Notes: generated from the sequence alone by a model not told the origin. Shown: positions 7,307 to 13,650, counted from the stretch's first letter. The stretch is 13,650 nt of DNA from Puniceicoccales bacterium (GCA_031289285.1 JAITPT010000053.1:1-13650); one strand, 5' to 3'. Made by a program: numbers and translations.

Positions 7307-9151
7307 TTATTTTTTCTCGGCTCCCGTATCGGCTTTGAAGCGGAAGGCGGGGGTGCCGGTGATGTCGGTGGAGAGGACGGTCGGGCAAACAAAGGTTTCG
7401 ATGTAGGCGTTGACGAGACGTTGGCCGTCAAAGTGGTTGACCTTCGGCCATTGGTTTTCTTTGCCCGGAGCGTTGTTATACATGAGGTCGGTCATGTCGC
7501 GCATGAAGACCGTGTTGAAACCTTGTTTGCGCAGCGCACGTAGCCCAAAGGGACGCCCAAGGATGCACATGTTCGTATGGACACCCATCATGATGACGTT
7601 CTTGACGCCTCGGTGGCGCAGGTAGTCAAAGATTTCCTTGTAGTCATCGGTGAGGACATCGTTGTCCTTGATTTCGAGGCTGGCGGTCTGGCGGCCAATG
7701 TGGGGGAGGCCGGGGAAACCGGGCTTGCCGCATTCGGGGCAGCCGCCGTCGTTGGCGCGGACAGGGAACGGGTAGCCATCTTCGGCCTTCGAGCCGTGTT
7801 CCCACGCGGGCCAATGGGTGCTGTTGCCAAACCCCTTGCGGAAGGCTTTCGAGGTGAGGCGGGCTTTGGGTTTTTCTGGGTAATCTATGTCGAAGTTTTG
7901 GAGGTTGCCGCTGGGAGCGTGGATGATGAGGACACCTTTGTTGCGAGCGGCGGAGATGACCTTGTTCATGACGGGGCCAAGCTCGTTGATGTTGGCAGTG
8001 GCGTGGCGGCAGCCGTGCTGCGTCCACATGTCGCAAATGAGAATTGCCGTCTCGGTGGGTTTCCAGTCTTCGGTGCGGACGTGGATGGCGTTGTCGGTGG
8101 GCTTTTGGTCGCGCTTCTGGGGGACATCGCGCACTTGGAGGCGAAAACGGATGCGGTCGCCAGTCTCGGCGACTTTGCCCGGCGCGGGCGGCGGGAGCGT
8201 GTTGGTGTCAACGGTGAGCCATTCGCGGTCGGCTTCTTTGAAACGGAAAGCGCGTTTGCCGGTGATGTCGGTGGAGAGGATGGTGGGCGTGACGTAGGTC
8301 TCGATGTAGGCGCAGAGGTAACGCAGGCCGGTAAAGTGCGGGACGTGGGGAGCGAGGTTTTTGCTGCCTGGGACGTCGTTGTAAGAGAGGTCGGTCATGT
8401 CGCGCATGAGGACGGTGTTGAAGCCTTGTTTTTTCATGGCGCGCAGGCCAAAGGGGCGTCCGAGGATGCACATGTTAGTGTGAACGCCCATGATGATAAC
8501 GTTTTTGATGCCCTTGGCTTTGAAGGCGTCAATGATTTCTTTGTAGTCGTCGGTGAGGCTGTCTTTGTCGTTGATTTTTATGCCTTCGGTTTGACGCCAG
8601 ATGGGGACGGTGCGCTTGGCTTCGTCGGCGCAAGAGGCGCAACCGCCGCGATTGTCAATGGGCATTGGGGCACCTTCTTCGGAGGGCGAGCCGTGTTCCC
8701 ACGCGGGCCAGTGGGTGTTGTTGCCGAAGCCTTTTCGGAAGGACTTTGTGGTGAGGCGGGCTTTGGGGTTTTCGGGGTAATCTTTGTCAAAGTTTTGGAG
8801 GTCGCCGCTGGGGGCGTGGACGATGAAGATGCCCTTCTCGCGGGCAGCGTTGAGCATTTCGTTCATAACGGGGCCGAGTTCGTTGATGCGGGCGGTAAGC
8901 TCTGGACAACCGTGGCGTCCCCACATGTCTATGATGATGATGCCCGTCTCGGCAGGCTTCCAGTGCTCGGTGCGGATGCGCACGGTGTTTTCGCAGACGG
9001 GGCCGCCTTTTTTTTCGGGGAGGTCGCGCGTTTTCAGGTGAAACGCGAGTGTGCCCGGCGGCGGAGTTTCGGGGGCGGCATTGCCCATAGTCGCGCCCGC
9101 GCAGACTGCGGCGATTGCGAGGAGAGATTTTAAGAAGGTGCGTTTTAACAT
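7307..9151 (-). CDS. secreted tandem isochorismatase-like cysteine hydrolase
   Basis: The product has 614 residues. The N-terminus MLKRTFLKSLLAIAAVCAGA with a GNA-A site near residue 25 is a Sec signal peptide, so the protein is exported. Two copies of one domain of about 290 residues follow (about 37-305 and 335-606), offset by about 300. Each has the isochorismatase-fold Asp (IDMW, D75; CDMW, D374) and the nucleophile region GVHTNMCILGRPFGLRA (C228, C529). Each also has a THWPAWEHG block and a CxxC pair (C171/C174, C471/C474). The catalytic Lys is not certain; K192/K495 are candidates. The family includes amidases and isochorismate hydrolases; the substrate is unknown. I chose the ATG at 9151 for its signal peptide; the frame is open further upstream but would overlap the divergent gene. 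No Shine-Dalgarno site is seen. Confidence 0.85.
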   Translation of the reverse strand: MLKRTFLKSLLAIAAVCAGATMGNAAPETPPPGTLAFHLKTRDLPEKKGGPVCENTVRIRTEHWKPAETGIIIIDMWGRHGCPELTARINELGPVMNEMLNAAREKGIFIVHAPSGDLQNFDKDYPENPKARLTTKSFRKGFGNNTHWPAWEHGSPSEEGAPMPIDNRGGCASCADEAKRTVPIWRQTEGIKINDKDSLTDDYKEIIDAFKAKGIKNVIIMGVHTNMCILGRPFGLRAMKKQGFNTVLMRDMTDLSYNDVPGSKNLAPHVPHFTGLRYLCAYIETYVTPTILSTDITGKRAFRFKEADREWLTVDTNTLPPPAPGKVAETGDRIRFRLQVRDVPQKRDQKPTDNAIHVRTEDWKPTETAILICDMWTQHGCRHATANINELGPVMNKVISAARNKGVLIIHAPSGNLQNFDIDYPEKPKARLTSKAFRKGFGNSTHWPAWEHGSKAEDGYPFPVRANDGGCPECGKPGFPGLPHIGRQTASLEIKDNDVLTDDYKEIFDYLRHRGVKNVIMMGVHTNMCILGRPFGLRALRKQGFNTVFMRDMTDLMYNNAPGKENQWPKVNHFDGQRLVNAYIETFVCPTVLSTDITGTPAFRFKADTGAEKK

Positions 9152-9307
9152 AGCGGAGGAAACGTGGAAAAAAGAGCCGTGCAGGAAAGGTGAAATGCTG
9201 ATGCGCCGCAAGCGCGAAAACGCGAGGCGAGCGGGCGGAGTGGCGGGTAGCGGACGGAAAATCCCGCCTTGCGCCTCTGGCACGAAATCTGCTTTATCGG
9301 CGGCAAT

Positions 9308-10249
9308 ATGGAAAACAAACTGACCCAGAAAGCCGCTTACTTGCTTGATATGGACGGGGTAATTTACAGAGAAAACTATCTCATTCCCGGCGCGCACGAG
9401 CTGATAGATATGTTCCAAGAGCGGGACATCCCGTTTCTATTTGTCACCAACAACTCGATGCCCACGCAAGAAGATTTGGTGGTGAAACTCGGTCATCTTG
9501 GCATCGCGGGTCTCAGGCCAGACCACTTCTACACGTCTGCACTTAACACCGCCGACTTTCTGCGCACCGTGCAACCTTCGAGCACGGCCTTCGTCGTCGG
9601 CGAAGGCGGTATCGTCTCGGCACTGCGCGATGCAAACATCCCCAACGACAACTTTCGCCCCACCTACGTCATCGTCGGCGAGGGCACACCGACCATCGAA
9701 AAACTCAACCGCGCCCACGAACTGCTGGAACGCGGCGCACGTTTTGTAGTGACGAACCCCGACAACTGGTGCCCCGTCGGCGCGGAAAAAACCCGTCCGG
9801 GCGCGGGCGCACTCGCCGCCTACCTCGAAGCCAGCGCGGGCGCACGTCCCTACTTTTTGGGGAAACCCAACCCGTTTATGTATGCCTGCGCCTGCCAGCG
9901 CGTGCTCGCGAAACGCCCCGACCTCACGCTCGCCGATGTCTTCATGGTCGGCGACACGATGGAAACCGACATCCGCGGCGCGGTCGAATACGGCCTAAAA
10001 ACGCTGCTCGTGCTCACGGGTTCGACGCGCTACGAGGATTTGGCAAACTACGTTTATCAGCCAACCGCCGTCTTGCAGGATGTCCAGCAGCTGGCGGAGG
10101 CGATTACTGCGGGGCGTTCGCTGGAAGCCTTCGCCGCGCAATTGGAGCCGTCTGGCGAAGATTTTCGCGCCCGTCCCTCCGCCGAACGCCACCAGGAACG
10201 CGCACCCGATTTGCACTATAAGCGCGCCCGCCCAGCAATGACGAAGTGA
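9308..10249 (+). CDS. HAD-IIA (NagD-like) phosphatase
   Basis: The 313-residue cytoplasmic phosphatase has all HAD-IIA motifs: motif I DMDGVIY (14-20, nucleophile Asp14 and acid/base Asp16), motif II TNNS (47-50), the catalytic Lys in GKP (K186), and motif IV GDTMETDI (215-222). The C2-type cap between motifs II and III is that of NagD, AraL and 4-nitrophenylphosphatase-like enzymes. These dephosphorylate sugar phosphates, nucleotides or glycolytic by-products; the substrate here is unknown. The ATG at 9308 is preferred because it directly precedes the family N-terminus; a TTG at 9269 would add 13 residues. About 40 charged residues (about 274-313) extend beyond the usual family end. The gene is divergent from the hydrolase gene (156-bp gap) and convergent with ribB. 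Confidence 0.88.
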   Translation: MENKLTQKAAYLLDMDGVIYRENYLIPGAHELIDMFQERDIPFLFVTNNSMPTQEDLVVKLGHLGIAGLRPDHFYTSALNTADFLRTVQPSSTAFVVGEGGIVSALRDANIPNDNFRPTYVIVGEGTPTIEKLNRAHELLERGARFVVTNPDNWCPVGAEKTRPGAGALAAYLEASAGARPYFLGKPNPFMYACACQRVLAKRPDLTLADVFMVGDTMETDIRGAVEYGLKTLLVLTGSTRYEDLANYVYQPTAVLQDVQQLAEAITAGRSLEAFAAQLEPSGEDFRARPSAERHQERAPDLHYKRARPAMTK

Positions 10250-10351
10250 GCGGGGCGAACGCGAGGGAGAGGTGTGGAGTCGGCGGGCGGGTGTGTGGAG
10301 AAAGAGGAGCGCAAGCCGCGCCGCCCCAAAAGCAGGATGCAAAAGCCGCGC

Positions 10352-11455
10352 TCAGAAACGCTCTTGCCCGACGATTTCCAAATCGTAGCCGCGTAGCGCG
10401 ACGACCTTGCGCGGGTTGTTGGTGAGCAAACGGATTTTGCGCAGACCCAGCGACGCCAACACCTGCGCACCGATGCCGTAGTCACGCAAGTCTGGCGCGA
10501 AAACCGCCTGCGCGGCGTCGGCGTTTTCCGGCGTCGCGACGGGCACCTCCTCGGCGTCACGCGCCCGCCCAATGTAGAGAAACGCGCCGCGCCCCTCCCG
10601 CGCAATCGCGGCGAGCGAGTCCGCCGGAGTCCGACGCCCTGCCCCATCGCGCCGCCCGAAGACATCGCCAAAAATGTTTTCGCACTGGACGCGCACCAAC
10701 GGCGGTTCGCCACCAGAGAGGTCGCCCGCCGTGAACGCCAAGCAGCGGCGTCCGTCCGGCTTGGCGCGAAAAACCCGCAGCGTGAAATCGCCGTGTTCGC
10801 TCGGGAACGGCTGCTGCGAAACCTGCTCCACAAGTTTCTCGCGACGCAGCCTGTATTCGATGAGCTGGGCGATGGAGACAAGCCGCAGCCCAAACTTTTT
10901 CTTGAACTCCGCCAGCTGCGGCAGACGTTGCACAGTGCCGTCATCGTTGACCAATTCGCAGAGCACGCCCGCCGGAAACAGCCCTGCCAGCCGCGCCAAA
11001 TCTACCGCCGCCTCGGTGTGCCCCGCACGCTCCAGCACGCCGCCCTGCCTCGCCCGCAACGGAAACACGTGGCCCGGGCGCGTCAGCTGTTCCGCCGTCG
11101 AATCCGGCGAACCGATGATGCGAATTGTCCGCGCCCGGTCGGCGGCGCTGATGCCCGTGGTGACGCCCTCGGCGGCGTCGGCGGTGACCGTGAAGTCGGT
11201 GCGCATAGCGTCGCGATTTTGCGCAACCATCGGGCCGAGGCCCAGCCGCAGCAGGTGTTCGCCGACGGTCGGGACGCAGATGATGCCGCTGCAATGGCGC
11301 ACCATGAGTGCCACGGTTTCGGGTGTCGCTTTTTCGGCGGCCATAATCAGGTCGCCCTCGTTTTCGCGATGCTCGTCGTCGGTGACGATTATGAGTTTGC
11401 CGACGGCGATGTCTGCGATGGCGTCTTCGATGGCGTCAAAAGAGGAGGTGTCCAC
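10352..11455 (-). CDS. ribB: 3,4-dihydroxy-2-butanone-4-phosphate synthase with degenerate GTP cyclohydrolase II domain
   Basis: The N-terminal half (about 1-205) is a complete RibB, which turns ribulose 5-phosphate into the four-carbon riboflavin precursor. It has DDEHRENEGD (26-35), HCSGIICVP (54-62), TDFTVTADAAEGVTTGISAADR (86-107) and the GHVFPLRA...R-GHTEAAVDLA block (128-154). The C-terminal half (about 220-367) aligns with GTP cyclohydrolase II, but the zinc site is gone: the family HSECLTGDVFGSLRCDCG region reads QCENIFGDVFGRRDGAG (257-273), with two of the three Cys missing and the first shifted. It also lacks the usual nucleotide-binding stretch. It should therefore make no GTP cyclohydrolase product. 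I chose the GTG at 11455; no ATG lies between the tRNA and the conserved start. It begins 14 nt after tRNA-His with no Shine-Dalgarno site. Confidence 0.88.
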   Translation of the reverse strand: MDTSSFDAIEDAIADIAVGKLIIVTDDEHRENEGDLIMAAEKATPETVALMVRHCSGIICVPTVGEHLLRLGLGPMVAQNRDAMRTDFTVTADAAEGVTTGISAADRARTIRIIGSPDSTAEQLTRPGHVFPLRARQGGVLERAGHTEAAVDLARLAGLFPAGVLCELVNDDGTVQRLPQLAEFKKKFGLRLVSIAQLIEYRLRREKLVEQVSQQPFPSEHGDFTLRVFRAKPDGRRCLAFTAGDLSGGEPPLVRVQCENIFGDVFGRRDGAGRRTPADSLAAIAREGRGAFLYIGRARDAEEVPVATPENADAAQAVFAPDLRDYGIGAQVLASLGLRKIRLLTNNPRKVVALRGYDLEIVGQERF

Positions 11456-11469
11456 GCTTTGAAAAAATA

Positions 11470-11547
11470 TGGGGTGGAAGACCGGATTTGAACCGGCGAC
11501 CCTCGGTACCACAAACCGATGCTCTAACCAACTGAGCTACATCCACC
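11470..11547 (-). tRNA. trnH: tRNA-His (GTG)
   Basis: The minus strand folds into a full cloverleaf: acceptor GTGGATG with CTTCCAC, D arm GCTC/GAGC, anticodon stem TCGGT/ACCGA around TTGTGGT with anticodon GTG at 11510-11512, and T arm GCCGG-TTCAAAT-CCGGT. The extra 5' G (G-1, 11547) facing discriminator C73 (11473) is the identity mark of tRNA-His. The 3' CCA is encoded (11470-11472). The acceptor stem has a U6-U67 mismatch. ribB follows on the same strand 14 nt downstream. Confidence 0.96.
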
Positions 11548-11560
11548 ATTAAAAGGAAGA

Positions 11561-11601
11561 GACGCAGGAAACGATTTCCCGCGCTTGCGTCAACATCGTT
11601 T
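11561..11601. promoter_or_regulatory. interlocked inverted repeats upstream of sugar transporter
   Basis: Two inverted repeats interleave between tRNA-His and the transporter: GACGCA (11561-11566) with TGCGTC (11586-11591), and AAACGAT (11569-11575) with ATCGTTT (11595-11601). A long T-rich run (11598-11614) follows. In plus-strand RNA this could be a pseudoknot or two exclusive stems, the second resembling a weak intrinsic terminator. As DNA it could be an operator. No convincing -35/-10 pair was found on either strand. Confidence 0.3.
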
Positions 11602-11646
11602 TTTCTTTTTTTTCGCCTACCTCAAAAACCAACTTTTTTCCCAATC

Positions 11647-13131
11647 ATGGCCTCTCCCACCCTTCCCTCCCCTGCAAGTAGCGGCGTCCAGACCGGACGC
11701 CAATACCTTGTCTCCATCGCCATCATCGGCGCACTATTCTTCGTCTTCGGCTTCGTGACGTGGCTCAACGGTGCCCTCATCCCCTTCCTGAAACTCGCCT
11801 GCGATTTGCAGACCGACGCACAGGCACTCTTCGTGACCTTCGCCTTTTACATGGCATATTTTTTCCTTGCGTTGCCAGCAGCGGCCATTCTCGCGAAGAC
11901 GGGCTACAAGCGCGGAATGGCGCTCGGCTTGGCGGTGATGGCGGTGGGCGCGGCGGTGTCCATACCGGCGGCGCAGACGCGCAGCTTCGGGCTGTTCCTC
12001 ACGTCGCTGTTCATCGTCGGCACCGGTCTGGCATTCCTGCAAACCGCGTCGAACCCCTACATCTCCATCATCGGCCCACTCGAAAGCGCCGCAAAACGCA
12101 TCAGCATAATGGGCATTTGTAACAAGACCGCCGGTGCCATCGGCTCGGCGTTGTTCGCCGCGCTACTGTTGGGAGGCGCAAAAGACATCGAAGAAAAAGT
12201 CAACGCACTCACCACGCAAATTGACGCGCTGAAAGTTACCCTCGCCAGCACCGCCGACGCCGCCTCCGCAACTGCGGTTACCGCCACCGCGAAAATCTCC
12301 GAGTTGACCGCCGCTCGCAACGCCGACCTCGACGCCCTCGCGGGGCGCGTCGTCACGCCCTACATCGTGCTCGTCATCGTGCTCGCCCTACTCGCACTCG
12401 CCGTGCTGCGCTCGCCACTGCCAGAGATTGACACGGAAAAAAGCAACGCCCGTGCCAACGACAACGCCGCCGACGACGCTGGCGGGAGTGGTGACGCCAC
12501 TGCGGCTACGGCGCGTCCGAGCATTTTGAATTACCCGCACCTGCTTCTCGGTGTGCTGTGCTTATTTCTCTACATGGGTGTTGAAATTATGGCGGGCGAC
12601 GCCATCGGGCTTTACGGCAAAGCGATGAGTGTGCCGACCGACAAATCGGGTTTCCTCACCTCGTTCACCCTCGGCGCAATGGTCATCGGCTACATTGGCG
12701 GCATCATCGCCATCCCGCGCTTCATCAAACAAGAACAAGCCCTCGGCCTATGCGCTGTCCTCGGTGCGGTGTTCACGGCGGGCGCATACCTAACTGGCGG
12801 CATAACGGCGATCCTCTTCGGCTGGCTCCCCGTCTCGGTGTTGTTTGTCGCCCTACTCGGCCTCGCCAACTCGCTAATGTGGCCCGCCATTTTCCCCTTA
12901 GCCATCGCCGGCCTTGGCCGCTTCACCAACCTCGGCTCCGCCTTCCTAATAATGGCAATCGCCGGCGGCGCGTTAATCCCCCAATTTTATGCCCGCTCCC
13001 AAGCATGGTTTGGCATCAGTTTCCAACTCGCCTTCCTAATCTGTATGCTCCCCTGCTACGCCTATATCCTCTACTACGCCCTCGCCGGACACAAAACCAC
13101 CAAACAACAGACTAAGCCACCAACCCAGTAA
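11647..13131 (+). CDS. FHS-family sugar:H+ symporter (FucP/GluP-like MFS)
   Basis: The 494-residue, 12-segment MFS protein belongs to the fucose-galactose-glucose-H+ symporter group. Family blocks are FFVFGFVTWLNGALIPFLK (31-49), TFAFYMAYFFLALPAA (64-79), TGYKRG (85-90), LQTASNPYISIIGP (131-144) and KRISIMGICNKTAGAIG (150-166). The second half resumes at about 295 with YPHLLLGVLCLFLYMGVEI. The positions of E. coli FucP Asp46 and Glu135 are Gly42 and Gln131 here, so the substrate is probably not fucose; hexoses or N-acetylglucosamine are plausible. An extra loop of about 55 residues (177-233) looks helical or coiled-coil and accounts for much of the excess over the usual 410-440. A second polar linker (about 260-290) separates the halves. 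The ATG has a pyrimidine-rich leader. The gene is divergent from tRNA-His. Confidence 0.9.
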   Translation: MASPTLPSPASSGVQTGRQYLVSIAIIGALFFVFGFVTWLNGALIPFLKLACDLQTDAQALFVTFAFYMAYFFLALPAAAILAKTGYKRGMALGLAVMAVGAAVSIPAAQTRSFGLFLTSLFIVGTGLAFLQTASNPYISIIGPLESAAKRISIMGICNKTAGAIGSALFAALLLGGAKDIEEKVNALTTQIDALKVTLASTADAASATAVTATAKISELTAARNADLDALAGRVVTPYIVLVIVLALLALAVLRSPLPEIDTEKSNARANDNAADDAGGSGDATAATARPSILNYPHLLLGVLCLFLYMGVEIMAGDAIGLYGKAMSVPTDKSGFLTSFTLGAMVIGYIGGIIAIPRFIKQEQALGLCAVLGAVFTAGAYLTGGITAILFGWLPVSVLFVALLGLANSLMWPAIFPLAIAGLGRFTNLGSAFLIMAIAGGALIPQFYARSQAWFGISFQLAFLICMLPCYAYILYYALAGHKTTKQQTKPPTQ

Positions 13132-13373
13132 CCCACTAAACAACCAAACTAACCCGCCAAGCACCCAAACTGAAAACGCCCGCATGAAGTCCGATAATTC
13201 CGAAATCATCATCTATCAAACTACCGACGGTTTGACGAAGATTGATGTCCGTATGCAAGGCGACACCGTCTGGCTCACACAGGCGCAGATGGCGCAGTTG
13301 TTTGGACGCGAACGCTCCGTTATCACAAAACACATCCGCAATATCTTTGCGGAAAGTGAGCTTGACGAAAAAA

Positions 13374-13398
13374 GCAATGTGCAAATTTTGCACATTGC
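13374..13398. repeat. perfect 25-bp palindrome in rhuM remnant
   Basis: The arms GCAATGTGCAAA (13374-13385) and TTTGCACATTGC (13387-13398) are perfect reverse complements around a single T at 13386. The palindrome lies within codons 64-72 of the rhuM remnant, exactly where family similarity ends. Confidence 0.75.
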
Positions 13399-13409
13399 AA
13401 CCACTGCCT

Positions 13410-13457
13410 CTCACTTCGCGTCTTCGCGTCTTCGCGTGAGATTTTTTCCCTCACGCG
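13410..13457. repeat. tandem 8-mer and hairpin within rhuM remnant
   Basis: TTCGCGTC occurs in tandem at 13415-13422 and 13423-13430, followed by TTCGCGTG (13431-13438). A perfect 8-bp hairpin follows, CGCGTGAG (13433-13440) with CTCACGCG (13450-13457), around a T-rich 9-nt loop. An alternative stem pairs CTCAC (13410-13414) with GTGAG (13436-13440). It resembles the CTCACGC(A/G)AAGACGC type of dispersed intergenic repeat and probably invaded or replaced part of rhuM. Confidence 0.55.
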
Positions 13458-13535
13458 CACCCGTCACGATTGAGCGCATTCTGACGCATAAAGACGCACT
13501 GCGCCGCAAAACTAATGTCTCCACCGCAAAAATAG

Positions 13536-13541
13536 AAGGAG
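13536..13541 (+). promoter_or_regulatory. strong Shine-Dalgarno site of DUF1016 gene
   Basis: AAGGAG, preceded by AG, lies 7 nt before the ATG at 13549. It fixes that start codon and is the only clear Shine-Dalgarno sequence I found in front of any gene of this window. Confidence 0.7.
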
Positions 13542-13548
13542 CACCGAT

Positions 13549-13650
13549 ATGCTACTAAACAACAGCGAATATTTCTCCATCTTGGAGGACATCAAAACCA
13601 GAATTAAAACTGCGCAGTATAAGGCGGTTTTGGGCGCAAACAAGGAATTG
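13549..13650 (+). CDS. DUF1016/YhcG-type PDDEXK nuclease, 5' part only
   Basis: Thirty-four codons are visible before the window ends in frame. The N-terminus MLLNNSEYFSILEDIKTRIKTAQYKAVLGANKEL (shown here as MLLNNSEYFSILEDI then KTRIKTAQYKAVLGANKEL) matches the conserved opening of DUF1016/YhcG proteins, a helix with a (D/E)IKxRI-xxAQYKA-xxxxNxEL pattern. Full members have about 350 residues with a C-terminal PDDEXK nuclease fold, which cannot be seen here. They are often found near type I restriction-modification or other defence genes. The start has a strong ribosome binding site and overlaps the rhuM remnant by 10 nt in another frame. Identity rests on one short segment. Confidence 0.75.
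   Translation, partial: MLLNNSEYFSILEDIKTRIKTAQYKAVLGANKEL

Larger units (their letters stand above)
13184..13558 (+). pseudogene. truncated RhuM-family protein gene
   Basis: The first 72 residues match the N-terminus of RhuM-family proteins: EIIIYQTTDGLTKIDVRMQ, then a helix-turn-helix-like WLTQAQMAQLFGRERSVITKHIRNIF (30-55), then EKSNVQILHIA. Intact members continue with a NLDVIISVGYRVKS-like block and run to about 300 residues. Here the match stops at residue 72, and the remaining 52 residues (TTASHFASSRLRV...) look like translated repeat DNA. The break falls just after a perfect 25-bp palindrome (13374-13398). RhuM proteins are putative DNA-binding proteins often found near type I restriction-modification genes; their biochemical role is unclear. 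The open frame ends 10 nt inside the next gene. I infer a disrupted gene; a short functional remnant is possible. Confidence 0.7.

Noticed and set aside
6870..7388. N-terminal extension of the GH13 protein by 173 residues
   Set aside because: This part translates foldback and hairpin repeats and the end of the neighbouring gene. The ATG at 6869 gives a sensible N-terminus.
7577..9133. Plus-strand open frame of 518 codons antisense to the isochorismatase-like gene
   Set aside because: The product is a Val/Asp/Gly-rich shadow of the duplicated minus-strand gene, which has clear motifs and a signal peptide.
9262..9307. Promoter TTGCGC-18-TTTATC before the HAD gene
   Set aside because: Both hexamers match the consensus poorly, and the site would leave almost no leader. 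I cannot support it.
11456..11512. Upstream start of ribB inside tRNA-His
   Set aside because: The codon used would be the tRNA anticodon itself. The GTG at 11455 starts just before the conserved RibB sequence.
13415..13438. CRISPR array
   Set aside because: The 8-bp units are directly adjacent, without spacers, and occur only three times.

Overview
The window looks like chromosomal DNA of a Verrucomicrobiota bacterium, most likely Opitutae (inference). The grounds are the gene families present, especially a RibB with a decayed GTP cyclohydrolase II tail, the foldback repeats between genes, and a near-total lack of Shine-Dalgarno sites. Several starts instead follow a pyrimidine-rich leader. 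I could run no database search, so the taxonomy is tentative.

Layout. Positions 1-328 hold no convincing gene: two short palindromic repeats and a 166-bp foldback element whose right arm reaches the stop codon of the first gene. From 6869 down to 329 four genes run leftward on the minus strand: a pullulanase-type GH13 debranching enzyme, a GspE/PilB secretion or pilus ATPase, its inner-membrane partner GspF/PilC, and a PIG-L/LmbE-type deacetylase. Positions 6870-7306 are a non-coding patchwork of hairpins and a 199-bp foldback element. Next, on the minus strand, is a secreted protein with two tandem isochorismatase-like domains (7307-9151). It is divergent from a HAD-IIA (NagD-like) phosphatase (9308-10249). 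That phosphatase converges on ribB (10352-11455), which begins 14 nt after a tRNA-His on the same strand. An FHS-family sugar/H+ symporter (11647-13131) reads away from the tRNA. The right edge carries a truncated rhuM-like gene overlapping the start of a DUF1016/YhcG-type nuclease gene.

How the genes fit together. GspE and GspF are one functional pair (motor ATPase and platform) of a type IV pilus or type II secretion machine. The debranching enzyme and the sugar symporter fit glycogen or oligosaccharide use, but they are not in one operon. RibB makes the four-carbon riboflavin precursor. RhuM and DUF1016 proteins are often found near type I restriction-modification genes, so the right edge may be the border of a defence or accessory island (inference).

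No complete unknown system is visible. The points most worth a second look are the duplicated secreted hydrolase, the decayed RibA half of RibB, the tRNA-His/ribB junction, the foldback elements, the rhuM break at a perfect 25-bp palindrome, and the single strong Shine-Dalgarno site of the window in front of the DUF1016 gene.
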